This document shows positions 1-6,927 of a stretch of DNA of 15,090 nucleotides, piece after piece; position 1 is the first letter of the stretch, and every line of letters starts with the position of its first letter. The notes under the pieces were generated by a model. The model was not told where the DNA came from. It worked only from the letters and a program-made list of their open reading frames with translations, and searched no databases. Position numbers and translations under genes: made by a program. This DNA comes from JAUVZF01 sp964449275 (GTDB lineage: Bacteria; Planctomycetota; Phycisphaerae; FEN-1346), in the NCBI GenBank assembly GCA_964449275.1, contig CAYVAM010000092.1, positions 1-15,090 on the forward strand. Direction: 5' to 3'.

Positions 1-1
1 C

Positions 2-418
2 CGCGTGACCGAACCGCGCGCCCTGGAGGCCTACACCGCCGTCTTTCACACCGTCGCGACGGTCGAGGGCCGCTTGCACCCCGGCCGCGACGTAACCGAC
101 CTCGTGAAAGCGACGTTCCCCGGCGGCTCGATCACCGGCGCGCCGAAGGTCCGGGCGATGCAGATCATCGCCCAACTCGAACCCACCCGCCGCAGCGTCT
201 ATACGGGCGCCATCGGGTACGTGGCCCCGCCCACCGAGGACGAGCCGGCCGGACGGTGTGCACTGAACATCGTCATCCGGACGCTCCTTACGGCCGGGCC
301 GAAGGTGCACCTTCAGGTGGGCGGCGGGGTGGTGGCCGACTCGGAGCCCGAGGCTGAGTTCGACGAGACCAACGACAAGGCCCGCGCGCTTCTTGCGGCC
401 CTCGGACTGACGGCGTGA
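2..418 (+). CDS. pabB: Aminodeoxychorismate synthase component I, C-terminal part (5' end outside window)
   Basis: This is the C-terminal portion of a chorismate-binding enzyme of the PabB/TrpE family. The family aminates chorismate with ammonia from a glutaminase partner; PabB makes 4-amino-4-deoxychorismate for folate synthesis. Visible family blocks are VATVEGRL near the left edge, PGGSITGAPK (119-148) and GGGVVADSEPEAEF near the end, followed by the usual short helix and stop at 416-418. The GGSITGAPK form is more typical of PabB than of anthranilate synthase, which usually has AGTLSGAPK. The downstream pabC, 19 bp away on the same strand, supports the PabB reading. The reading frame is open to the left edge. 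The PIKGT-type motif with the PabB active-site lysine lies upstream and cannot be inspected. The GTG at position 5 is internal and is not a start. Confidence 0.9.
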   Translation, partial: RVTEPRALEAYTAVFHTVATVEGRLHPGRDVTDLVKATFPGGSITGAPKVRAMQIIAQLEPTRRSVYTGAIGYVAPPTEDEPAGRCALNIVIRTLLTAGPKVHLQVGGGVVADSEPEAEFDETNDKARALLAALGLTA

Positions 419-437
419 TGCGAAAGGCCAAGGCGAA

Positions 438-1325
438 ATGCCCGACACCCGAGTGATGTACGTCGCCGGGGACTACGTCCCGATGGCCGAGGCCCGGGTC
501 TCGGCGCTCGACGCAGGCCTCTTGCTGGGGGCGGGATTGTTCGAGACGCTCAGGACCTACGGCGGGACGCCGTTCCGGCTTGCCGCCCACCTTCAGCGCC
601 TGCGCGAAAGCGGCAGCGTCCTGCGGATCTTCGTCCGGGAAACCGACGGAGAGATAGCCGGAATCATCGACCATCTGGTCGAGGCGAACCCCGGTCTATC
701 GGGGGAGGCGCGGCTGCGGATCACGGCCACACGCGGCGCGCTCGAGGCCGACCTCCAGGACGATGAGGCACCGCCCGCCACGCTCCTCGTTGCGGCCGGG
801 TCGATGACGCCGTATCCGACGGAGTTCTACGAGAGCGGCGCGACGGTCGTCGTCTCCGACATCCGCGTCAACGAATCCGACCCCGCCACGTACCATAAGA
901 CGACCGGGTACATGACGAACCTGCTGGCGCTGCGCGACGCGCACCGCGCTCGGGCGGCCGAGGCGATCCGGTTCAACACGAAGAACCGCCTGGCAGAGGG
1001 CGCCATCTCGAACGTCTTTCTCGTCCAGGACGGTTGCCTGCTGACACCGCCCGTCGAGGAGGGGCTGCTGCCGGGCATCACGCGCGCCGCCGTGCTGGAA
1101 CTTGCGGCCGAGGTGGATGTGCCGGCCGAGCAGCGGGCTCGGACGGTCCACGACCTCCTGGAAGCCGACGAGGTCTTCCTGACGAACTCGATCATGGAGG
1201 TCATGCCGGTCGCACGCGTCGAGGCCCGCGAGATCGGCGGGGGAAAGCCGGGCCCCGTCACGCGAACGATCGCCGACGCCTACCGCGCTCTGGTGGCCCG
1301 CGAGACGGGGGCGCGCTCGCCGTAA
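438..1325 (+). CDS. pabC: Aminodeoxychorismate lyase / class IV PLP aminotransferase
   Basis: This is a fold-type IV PLP enzyme of 295 residues, a normal length for PabC, D-amino-acid and branched-chain aminotransferases. As PabC it would convert 4-amino-4-deoxychorismate to p-aminobenzoate and pyruvate in the cytosol. The N-terminal block (ALDAGLLLGAGLFETLRT, about residues 23-40) is the classic family opening. Lys154 in TYHKTTGYMTN is the expected Schiff-base lysine. Glu188 in RLAEGAISNVF and the LLPGITRAAVLELA segment (about 210-223) are the usual cofactor-binding and phosphate-cup regions. The ATG at 438 follows an AAGG-like stretch, and a second in-frame ATG at residue 7 (456) is also possible. 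The family motif alone does not separate PabC from IlvE or Dat, but adjacency to pabB makes PabC the best call. The two genes are probably one operon. Confidence 0.85.
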   Translation: MPDTRVMYVAGDYVPMAEARVSALDAGLLLGAGLFETLRTYGGTPFRLAAHLQRLRESGSVLRIFVRETDGEIAGIIDHLVEANPGLSGEARLRITATRGALEADLQDDEAPPATLLVAAGSMTPYPTEFYESGATVVVSDIRVNESDPATYHKTTGYMTNLLALRDAHRARAAEAIRFNTKNRLAEGAISNVFLVQDGCLLTPPVEEGLLPGITRAAVLELAAEVDVPAEQRARTVHDLLEADEVFLTNSIMEVMPVARVEAREIGGGKPGPVTRTIADAYRALVARETGARSP

Positions 1326-1371
1326 GGCTGCTGTCTGGTCGAAGACTTTACTTGGCGGGGCGTGCCTGCGC

Positions 1372-1395
1372 GTAAGTAAAGCCGGCTTTACTTAC
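1372..1395. terminator. 24-bp perfect palindrome between convergent genes (possible bidirectional terminator)
   Basis: A perfect inverted repeat is centred on GCCGGC (1381-1386), with flanks AAGTAAA and TTTACTT extending to G1372 and C1395. It lies between the pabC stop (1323-1325) and the 3' end of the convergent lipoprotein gene, and it includes that gene's stop codon (1388-1390). A further CTTTACTT copy lies at 1345-1352. The position suits a bidirectional terminator, but there is no clear U-tract and the palindrome has no unpaired loop. A protein-binding site is equally possible. Confidence 0.4.
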
Positions 1396-2278
1396 CGGCT
1401 TTGCCCGTCCCGGGCCTGGGCTTGGCCGGCGGCAGGAACGGGATCTTGCCGCTTCGGGGCGCCTTGCCGGGCACGGTGCGCTGGGCCGTGAGGATGATGG
1501 TCCCCTGCCACGTGTCGGGGCCGCGGCGATGGAAGAAGCCGGCGCCGCCGAAACTGATGCCGGGCCCGGCCGTGGGCGATGTCGGGCCGATCACGAGCAG
1601 CCTTCCGGGCGGCAGCCGCACCTCAGCCGCAAGGTCAGACAGCACGCACGAGGACCGACCCATCTTCTGGACGTGCCCCTGCCCGGTCCGGACCCACCGC
1701 ATCCGCTCCTTGCCGTACTGCACCTCCGGCACGAGGGCGATGCGGACGGCGGCCGGGTCGGACGGGTCGTGGCGGCAGACGACGCGGAGCCGGGTGGCGG
1801 CCTCGTCGAAGTGGCGGCCGACGAGGCGGCCTGCGGCGTCGGTCCACACGAGGTCGATGGCTTCGCGCTCCTGCCCGAGGGCGATCGCGAAGTCCAGATT
1901 CTCGGGAACCACCAAGTCGCGGACCTTGGCGGTGCGGTCGGGAGTCTCGGCCAGCAACTCGTTCAGCCGTTCGGCCGCCAGGTTGGCGCCGTCGCCGAGG
2001 CGGAGGTCGTTGGCTTCCCAGAGGGCCCGTTTCTCATGCGGCACGTTGCCCGTGCCGAGAAGGCGCCACACGTCCTCTATCGGCGCGTCGGGGCGGAGCC
2101 TGTGCTGAAGAAAGACGGTCCGGACCTGGTACATCGTCTTGGGGGTCGCGCCGTCCTTCGGCGCCATCGGTTTGAGGTTGATGGGGCCGAACCTGCCGCC
2201 GGACGGTCCCCCGCAGCCGACCAGGGCAACGGCCAGGCCCGCCAGAAGACAGGTCGCGATGGTGGCCCCGAAACGCAT
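1388..2278 (-). CDS. Predicted lipoprotein of unknown function
   Basis: I do not recognise the family. From the ATG at 2278 the protein has 296 residues and starts with a short basic end, a hydrophobic stretch and the lipobox LVGC with Cys22, so it should be lipid-anchored in the envelope. The mature part is soluble. A probable mixed domain (about 40-180) contains a VWRLLGTGNVP segment. A strand-rich region follows, and the Pro/Lys-rich tail contains PFLPP (about residues 280-284). The upstream lipoprotein gene at 4410-5318 also ends in PFLPP, which may link the two. An in-frame TTG at 2314 gives a 12-residue longer form, but it lies in repeat DNA. The ATG at 2278 sits directly behind a strong promoter and gives a standard signal peptide. 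No ribosome binding site is seen, which fits a leaderless message. Confidence 0.7.
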   Translation of the reverse strand: MRFGATIATCLLAGLAVALVGCGGPSGGRFGPINLKPMAPKDGATPKTMYQVRTVFLQHRLRPDAPIEDVWRLLGTGNVPHEKRALWEANDLRLGDGANLAAERLNELLAETPDRTAKVRDLVVPENLDFAIALGQEREAIDLVWTDAAGRLVGRHFDEAATRLRVVCRHDPSDPAAVRIALVPEVQYGKERMRWVRTGQGHVQKMGRSSCVLSDLAAEVRLPPGRLLVIGPTSPTAGPGISFGGAGFFHRRGPDTWQGTIILTAQRTVPGKAPRSGKIPFLPPAKPRPGTGKAGK

Positions 2279-2285
2279 CGGGCGG

Positions 2286-2314
2286 AGTATAGGGGCGGCC
2301 AACGGCGAAGTCAA
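2286..2314 (-). promoter_or_regulatory. Sigma70-type promoter for the 1388-2278 lipoprotein, predicting a leaderless mRNA
   Basis: Read on the minus strand, TTGACT (2314-2309) is followed by a 17-base spacer and TATACT (2291-2286). This is 5/6 to the -35 consensus, 5/6 to the -10 consensus, with ideal spacing. Seven bases then separate the -10 box from the ATG at 2278, so the expected transcription start falls on or next to the start codon. The -35 hexamer lies in the left flank of the repeat array. The next repeat copy carries TTGATT at the same place. Confidence 0.65.
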
Positions 2315-2585
2315 CGCGCGGCGGCCCCGTTAGCCGCGGCCGGCGGCGAAATCAACGTGCGGCGGCCCCGTTAGCCGCGGGGCTTGCCCCGCGCAGCGCC
2401 CCCGTTAGCCGCGNNNNNNNNNNNNNNNNNNNNNNNNNNNNNNNNNNNNNNNNNNNNNNNNNNNNNNNNNNNNNNNNNNNNNNNNNNNNNNNNNNNNNNN
2501 NNNNNNNNNNNNNGCGGCGGCCCCGTTAGCCGCGGGGCTTGCCCCGCGCAGCGCCCCCGTTAGCCGCGGGGCTTGCCCCGCGCGG
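2301..2585. repeat. GC-rich hairpin repeat array A (41-bp then 34-bp units), interrupted by an assembly gap
   Basis: The whole gap between the lipoprotein gene and the TPR gene is repeat DNA. The word CCCCGTTAGCCGCG recurs at about 2325, 2366, 2400, 2521 and 2555. The first two copies are 41 bp apart and share a GCGAARTCAACG flank. Later copies are 34 bp apart. Most copies carry the hairpin GCGGGGC-TT-GCCCCGC directly after CGTTAGCC. No coding sequence is supported here. The array resembles bacterial REP-type palindromes. Because of the N gap, the true copy number is unknown. Confidence 0.85.
2414..2513. other. Assembly gap of 100 N in repeat array A
   Basis: There are exactly 100 undetermined bases flanked on both sides by the same repeat unit. 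The round number points to a placeholder gap, so its true length is unknown. Confidence 0.98.
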
Positions 2586-2586
2586 C

Positions 2587-4338
2587 TTACGAGGGTTCGG
2601 CCCCGGGCCCGAGGGCCTCGAGCCGCTCGCGGGCGGCCTCATACGATGGGGCTAGTTGGAGAACGCGGCGATACAGGGCGACTGCATCGTCGGTGCTGAC
2701 GGTCGTCTTGCCGGCGGCCGCAGGCGACTCGTCCCGGCCGGTTGCGGCGGCGTCTTCATACGCCAGGCCGAGGTTGAACAGCACGTCGGGGTCGTTCGGC
2801 GCCAGCCGCCGGGCCCGTTCAAAAACGCGGAGGCAATCGGCCGGCCGCCCGAGCGCCGCGTAGCACATGCCCAGGGCAATGGCCGTGTCCACCTGCATCG
2901 GGTCAAGGCGGGCGGCGCGGTCGAGGGCCTGCTCAGCCTCGTCGTAGCGGCCGAGGTCGTACAGGGCCCGGCCCGTCAGGTAGTAGCCGCGCGGGTCGAA
3001 CGGGACGAGGCGGCACATCCGTTCGGCCACCGCCAGCGACGGTTCCACCTGCCCGACCTCCAGCAGGACGGATGACAGGTTTCCGAGGGCGTCGAGGTTG
3101 TCGGGGCTGTCGCGGGCGATCCGGCCGAGTTGTTCGAGGGCGGCGTCGCGCCGGCCGAGGTCGGCTTCGATCAGGGCCCGGTTGATCCGAAGGGGCAGGT
3201 CCTCGGGGCGGCGAGCCAGGCCCCGGTCGAAGGCGTCGCGGGCCTCGCGGAACTTGCCCTGGATGGCCAGGAGGACGCCGAGGTCGTTCTCCAGTTCGTG
3301 GGCCCGGCCGGAGAACGCCATGGCCCGGCGCAACTGTTCCTCGGCTTCGTCGAACCGCCCTTCCCCGGCGAAGAGCGAGGAGAGGTTCCGGTAGAGTTCG
3401 TCGCGGTGCGGCTCTTCGCGAAGCGCTCGCCGCAGGACGCGTGTGGCCCGGGTCATGGCGGACCGCGAGTGGCCCGCGCTCGTCAGGTGCGAGAGAATGA
3501 GCGGGTCGGAGGGGCTCAGTTCCAGCGCCCGCAGCAGGTGCTTGCGGGCCTTGGCGTCCTGGCCCAGGTGCATCAGGGCGACGCCCAGGTCCAGGTGGAC
3601 GCGGGAATCGTCCTCGGCCTCCGCCAGCAGTTCCCGGTAGATCTCGACGGCGCGCTTCGCCTCGCCGTGCTGGACGTGGTACCCGCCGAGGGCGAGGCGG
3701 GCCTCGCGCGAATCGGGGTACAGATCCAGTTCGCGCTCGAGTTCTTCGTAGGCCCGCTCCAGGTCGCCGCGCGCCGCAAAGGCCCGGGCCATCGACAGGT
3801 GAAGTTCCGGAAACTCGTCGTCTGCTTCGGCGGCCCGATGCCAAACGTCGATGGCCTGGTCGTACTGTCCCTGCCTGAAGAGAACGAGACCCCAGTGATA
3901 CGGGATCTCGGCCGATTCGGGATGGATGCCGACGGCCTCCTCGTACAGGCGTTCGGCTTCGTCGAAGTGTCCGACGTTGCCGTAGGCCCCGATGAGTTGG
4001 GCGAGGACGGCCTCGTCGTCCGGGGCCAGGCGCCGGGCCCGTTCGAGGTGGCCGACGGCCTCGCGGTCGTCGGCCCGGAGCCACGAGACGAACGCCAGGC
4101 CGAACCACGCCTCGACACAGTCGCGGTCCGTATCGACGGCCTTCAAGAGTTCGCGCTCCGCCTCGTCCACGCGGTTCAGGTACGCCAGGCACCGGCCGGC
4201 CATGGCGCGGGCATCGGGCAGGTCGGGGGCGACCTCGATGGCTTGGCGGCACACCGCCAGGGCCTCCTCGTACGCCCCCTCGTCGAGCAGGCGGTCGGCC
4301 TGATCGAGGAACTCTTCCGGGTCCTGCCAGTCGGACAT
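2587..4338 (-). CDS. Tetratricopeptide-repeat (TPR) protein
   Basis: The 583-residue protein is almost entirely TPRs. The 34-residue periodicity starts near residue 7 and gives about fifteen repeats with the usual W/L-G-Y-A-P pattern, for example YEEALAVCRQAIEVAPDLPDA, FDEAERLYEEAVGIHPESAEI and YDEAEQALDRAARLDPMQVD. A short Ala/Thr-rich insert interrupts the last repeat (about residues 535-555). There is no signal peptide or membrane segment, so a cytoplasmic scaffold or adaptor is expected; its partners cannot be read from the sequence. The ATG at 4338 is chosen because AGGAG lies six bases upstream. The frame stays open to 4773, but that extension overlaps the 3' end of the lipoprotein gene and has low-complexity composition, so I reject it. 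The gene starts 71 bp after that lipoprotein gene and is probably co-transcribed with it. Confidence 0.9.
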   Translation of the reverse strand: MSDWQDPEEFLDQADRLLDEGAYEEALAVCRQAIEVAPDLPDARAMAGRCLAYLNRVDEAERELLKAVDTDRDCVEAWFGLAFVSWLRADDREAVGHLERARRLAPDDEAVLAQLIGAYGNVGHFDEAERLYEEAVGIHPESAEIPYHWGLVLFRQGQYDQAIDVWHRAAEADDEFPELHLSMARAFAARGDLERAYEELERELDLYPDSREARLALGGYHVQHGEAKRAVEIYRELLAEAEDDSRVHLDLGVALMHLGQDAKARKHLLRALELSPSDPLILSHLTSAGHSRSAMTRATRVLRRALREEPHRDELYRNLSSLFAGEGRFDEAEEQLRRAMAFSGRAHELENDLGVLLAIQGKFREARDAFDRGLARRPEDLPLRINRALIEADLGRRDAALEQLGRIARDSPDNLDALGNLSSVLLEVGQVEPSLAVAERMCRLVPFDPRGYYLTGRALYDLGRYDEAEQALDRAARLDPMQVDTAIALGMCYAALGRPADCLRVFERARRLAPNDPDVLFNLGLAYEDAAATGRDESPAAAGKTTVSTDDAVALYRRVLQLAPSYEAARERLEALGPGAEPS

Positions 4339-4409
4339 TCGTTGCTCCTGCGTTACGTGGCGGCCCTGGAAGGCCACCGCCCACAGGCCGGGTGATCCTG
4401 CCGTGGCCC

Positions 4410-5318
4410 CTACGGCGGCAGGAAGGGCTGCCGGCCCGCCTTCGGGTCGACCTCGACACGGCGGATGCGAACCGTGTAAAGGACCGGGCCGGTCGGGGCG
4501 CCCGCCTCGTCGATAGGCGTCAGCCGCCACCGCCGGCTGACCACGAGACGGTTGGCCGGACGCCAGTTGGCCGGCTGCCAGTCGGCCGGCTGCCAGTCGG
4601 CCGGATGCCAGTCGTCCATCCGCACCCGCATCGGACGCCCGAAGAACGGGTCTTCCGACCACCGGATGACCACGGTCTCCACGCGGCCGGCCCCCTTGCG
4701 GATCTCCACCTCGGTCCGGTCGTCGCCCGAGTAACCCGAGCCCGGGCCGTACGTGACCATGAGACGCTGCCACGTGCGGGCCTCGCCGGGTCCGGTCCGC
4801 GTGCCGGCGCAGGTGATCCGGCGGCCCTGCCGTGCGAGGCTGAGCGGCATCGGCAGTAGTTCGGTGACGAGCCTGGCATCGCCGGCCGCCCGTCCTCGGG
4901 CCGCCACGTCGGTCGTTTCCACCCCGTTGCGGAAGATGCGCAGGCGCGATCCGTCGAAGACGGTCACCTCCCGGCGTGCGGGTGTCTCGATGCGGAAACG
5001 CCCGCCGACCGGGTCCAGCAGCCAGACCTCGTCGGTGTCGGCGTCACCGCGAGGACGGTGTTCCGTGCGGGTGACCTCGGCCCGCAGGACCTCGCAGTTG
5101 GCCCACCGGTACTTCGAGCCGTGCGCCCAGATGGCGTCGCGGACGATCCGGCGGGCGTCGTCGTCTTCGATGGCGTCCAGATGGCGGTTTAGTGTGTGCC
5201 AGCGGGAACATCCTCCGGCGACGGTAGCCACGACGGCCACCGCCAGAAAGACGCCCACGGCCCGCCTGGGCAAGCCGTGGCGCTCGCGTCTGCTGAGATG
5301 GCTCCGTGCTTGCATCAT
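4410..5318 (-). CDS. Predicted lipoprotein, possibly LolA/LolB-like fold, with tandem W-x-P-A-D/N repeat
   Basis: This is a 302-residue exported protein: basic N-terminus, hydrophobic stretch and lipobox AGGC (Cys37 from this start). The mature part has strand-like segments (EVWLLDPVGGRFRIETP, VTVFDGSRLRIFRNG) that recall the LolA/LolB and related outer-membrane lipoprotein folds. This is a resemblance only. Residues about 233-256 contain about four copies of a five-residue W-[HQR]-P-A-[DN] unit, matching a 15-bp DNA repeat. The protein ends in PFLPP, as the tail of the 1388-2278 lipoprotein also contains. The ATG at 5318 is preferred because GAAAGG lies nine bases upstream. An in-frame ATG at 5339 has its AGGG only a few bases away, which is too close. 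The gene is first in the minus-strand block and is divergent from rodA. Confidence 0.7.
   Translation of the reverse strand: MMQARSHLSRRERHGLPRRAVGVFLAVAVVATVAGGCSRWHTLNRHLDAIEDDDARRIVRDAIWAHGSKYRWANCEVLRAEVTRTEHRPRGDADTDEVWLLDPVGGRFRIETPARREVTVFDGSRLRIFRNGVETTDVAARGRAAGDARLVTELLPMPLSLARQGRRITCAGTRTGPGEARTWQRLMVTYGPGSGYSGDDRTEVEIRKGAGRVETVVIRWSEDPFFGRPMRVRMDDWHPADWQPADWQPANWRPANRLVVSRRWRLTPIDEAGAPTGPVLYTVRIRRVEVDPKAGRQPFLPP
4549..4616. repeat. 15-bp tandem repeat inside the lipoprotein gene
   Basis: About four and a half copies of a 15-bp unit (CCAGTCGGCCGGCTG on the plus strand) run with few changes. In the minus-strand gene they encode the five-residue unit W-Q-P-A-D/N. The copies stay in frame, so expansion or contraction would change protein length without a frameshift. 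Confidence 0.85.
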
Positions 5319-5365
5319 CAAAGCGGACCTTTCGCGCATATCCCTGGCCGCGCGACCGGCCAGCC

Positions 5366-5395
5366 ATTATACTCTCGGGCCCTGGCCGTTCACAA
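5366..5395 (-). promoter_or_regulatory. Sigma70-type promoter for the minus-strand lipoprotein-TPR unit
   Basis: On the minus strand there is a perfect TATAAT (5371-5366) preceded by TTGTGA (5395-5390, 4/6 to consensus) with an 18-base spacer. The predicted start near 5359 leaves an untranslated leader of about 40 bases before the ATG at 5318. On the plus strand the same bases contain TATACT (5368-5373), but no matching -35 is visible for rodA. Confidence 0.5.
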
Positions 5396-5433
5396 GACGG
5401 CTTCTCGTGGGTCCGGAATCGGGGCGACCGCCC

Positions 5434-6924
5434 GTGCTGCGAGCCGACTATTTCTACCGATTTCCGTGGCTACTGCTGGCGGCGGCGCTGGGGCTGTCGG
5501 GGCTGGGCATCGCGGGCATCTACGCGGCTACGGCCGGCGGCGAAGGCGACCCGTTCTGGGGTACCCCCGCGGGCAAGCAGACGGTGTTCCTGGGCGCCGC
5601 GGTGGCGGTGTTCGTCCTGGCCCTGGTTCCGAGTTACGTTCGCCTGGCGAAGTACAGTTACGCCCTTTACGCGGTCAGCCTGCTGGCCCTGGTGGTGCTG
5701 GCGGTGATGCGGAACCGCGGCTGGGCCATCGCGCGCTTTATCTATCCCACCAACTATGCCTACTCGTGGATTAACATTCCGGCCACGAGCCTGAAACTCC
5801 AGCCGTCGGAGTTGATGAAGATCGCCTTCATCCTGTCGCTGGCGTATTACCTGCGGTTCCGCAAGAACTATCGGACCTTCACCGGGCTGCTGGTGCCCTT
5901 CGTCATGGCGCTCGTGCCCACGGCGCTGATCCTGTACCAGCCAGACCTGGGGACCGCGATGCTGTTCCTGCCGATCCTGTTCCTGATGCTGTTCGCGGCG
6001 GGCGCGCGCGGCAAGCATCTGGTGGCGATCATCGCGATGGGGCTGGTCATGGTCCCCGTCTTCTACTCGTCGATGCGCGGGTATCAGCGGATGCGCATCG
6101 ACTCGTGGCTGCTGCACGGGTGCGCCGAACGCATGCACTTCGCGCTGGCCCCGGACTCGAACGGTGAGGACGGCGCCGCGGACAAGAAGGACGCCGATCC
6201 CGACAACCCGTCGGCGGCCGCCAACCACGCACCCCCCTCGCGACTCGCCCGGATGACCCACACCGAAAAGGCCGACCTGGTGCGCGAGGTCACGGGCATG
6301 TGGCGGTTCCGGTTGTGGCGGCTGGCGACGGCCGTCTCGTGGGGCAAGGACAAACGGGAGTTCGCCGAGGCGCGGGAGGCCCTGTTCGTGGCCCTCGACG
6401 CCGGCCACGGGCCCAAGAGTTTCGACGCCCTGCGGTTCTTCTTCGGAAGCCTGCTCGCGGGCTACGGTCACCAACTGTTCCAGGCGAAGGTGGCGGTCGG
6501 GGCCGGCGGACTGACCGGCCGGGGATGGCTCGAAGGGACGCAGACCCGTTACGGTTTTCTGCCGGAGGCGCACACGGACTTTCTGTATCCGACGCTGGCC
6601 GAGCAGTTCGGTTTTCTCGGCGCGGCCGGTGTGGTGCTTCTGTACGGCGTCATCTGCCTGTTGGGCGTGGACGTCAGTTTCTCGATAACCGAACCGTACG
6701 GCAAACTCCTGGTGGTGGGCGTGGTGTCGCTGGTGGCGGCCCAGAGTTTTCTGAACATCGCGATGAGCATCGGCCTGATGCCGATAACGGGCATTCCGCT
6801 GCCGCTGATGTCGTACGGCGGGTCGAGCCTCGTCAGTTCCTTCCTGGCGCTGGGCCTGTTGTGCAACGTGGCGGTGCGGCGGCTGTACCTCATCGCCCCG
6901 CGTCCGTTTGAGTGGCGGGAGTAG
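5434..6924 (+). CDS. rodA: SEDS-family peptidoglycan glycosyltransferase (RodA/FtsW type) with enlarged loop
   Basis: This is an integral membrane enzyme that polymerises lipid II into glycan strands, normally paired with a class B penicillin-binding protein. Family blocks are LQPSELMKI (122-130), QPDLGTAML (169-177), VAVGAGGLTGRGW (353-365), LPEAHTDF (376-383) and ITGIPLPLMSYGGSS (451-465). Asp382 aligns with the catalytic aspartate of the PEAHTDF motif (Asp297 in E. coli FtsW). About 8-10 hydrophobic segments are visible. Residues about 226-342 form a long hydrophilic stretch between the YQRMRID and GYGHQLFQAK blocks, where typical members have only a short DP-rich link. The start is uncertain: the frame is open far upstream but antisense to the lipoprotein gene. 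GTG at 5434 gives the expected short N-terminus, and GTG at 5407 is the alternative. RodA rather than FtsW is a weak preference. Confidence 0.85.
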   Translation: MLRADYFYRFPWLLLAAALGLSGLGIAGIYAATAGGEGDPFWGTPAGKQTVFLGAAVAVFVLALVPSYVRLAKYSYALYAVSLLALVVLAVMRNRGWAIARFIYPTNYAYSWINIPATSLKLQPSELMKIAFILSLAYYLRFRKNYRTFTGLLVPFVMALVPTALILYQPDLGTAMLFLPILFLMLFAAGARGKHLVAIIAMGLVMVPVFYSSMRGYQRMRIDSWLLHGCAERMHFALAPDSNGEDGAADKKDADPDNPSAAANHAPPSRLARMTHTEKADLVREVTGMWRFRLWRLATAVSWGKDKREFAEAREALFVALDAGHGPKSFDALRFFFGSLLAGYGHQLFQAKVAVGAGGLTGRGWLEGTQTRYGFLPEAHTDFLYPTLAEQFGFLGAAGVVLLYGVICLLGVDVSFSITEPYGKLLVVGVVSLVAAQSFLNIAMSIGLMPITGIPLPLMSYGGSSLVSSFLALGLLCNVAVRRLYLIAPRPFEWRE

Positions 6925-6927
6925 GCT

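Noticed and set aside
3130..4395. Long plus-strand open frame (421 codons) opposite the TPR gene
   Set aside because: It is an antisense shadow of strongly biased GC-rich codons. The minus-strand frame has clear TPR periodicity.
4339..4773. Upstream extension of the TPR gene
   Set aside because: It overlaps the lipoprotein gene, and AGGAG before the ATG at 4338 decides the start.
5368..5373. TATACT as a plus-strand -10 box for rodA
   Set aside because: No -35-like hexamer lies 16-18 bases upstream. The overlapping minus-strand TATAAT with TTGTGA is the better fit.
4753..5433. Upstream extension of the rodA frame
   Set aside because: It is antisense to the lipoprotein gene and to its promoter, and the residues look like random high-GC translation.
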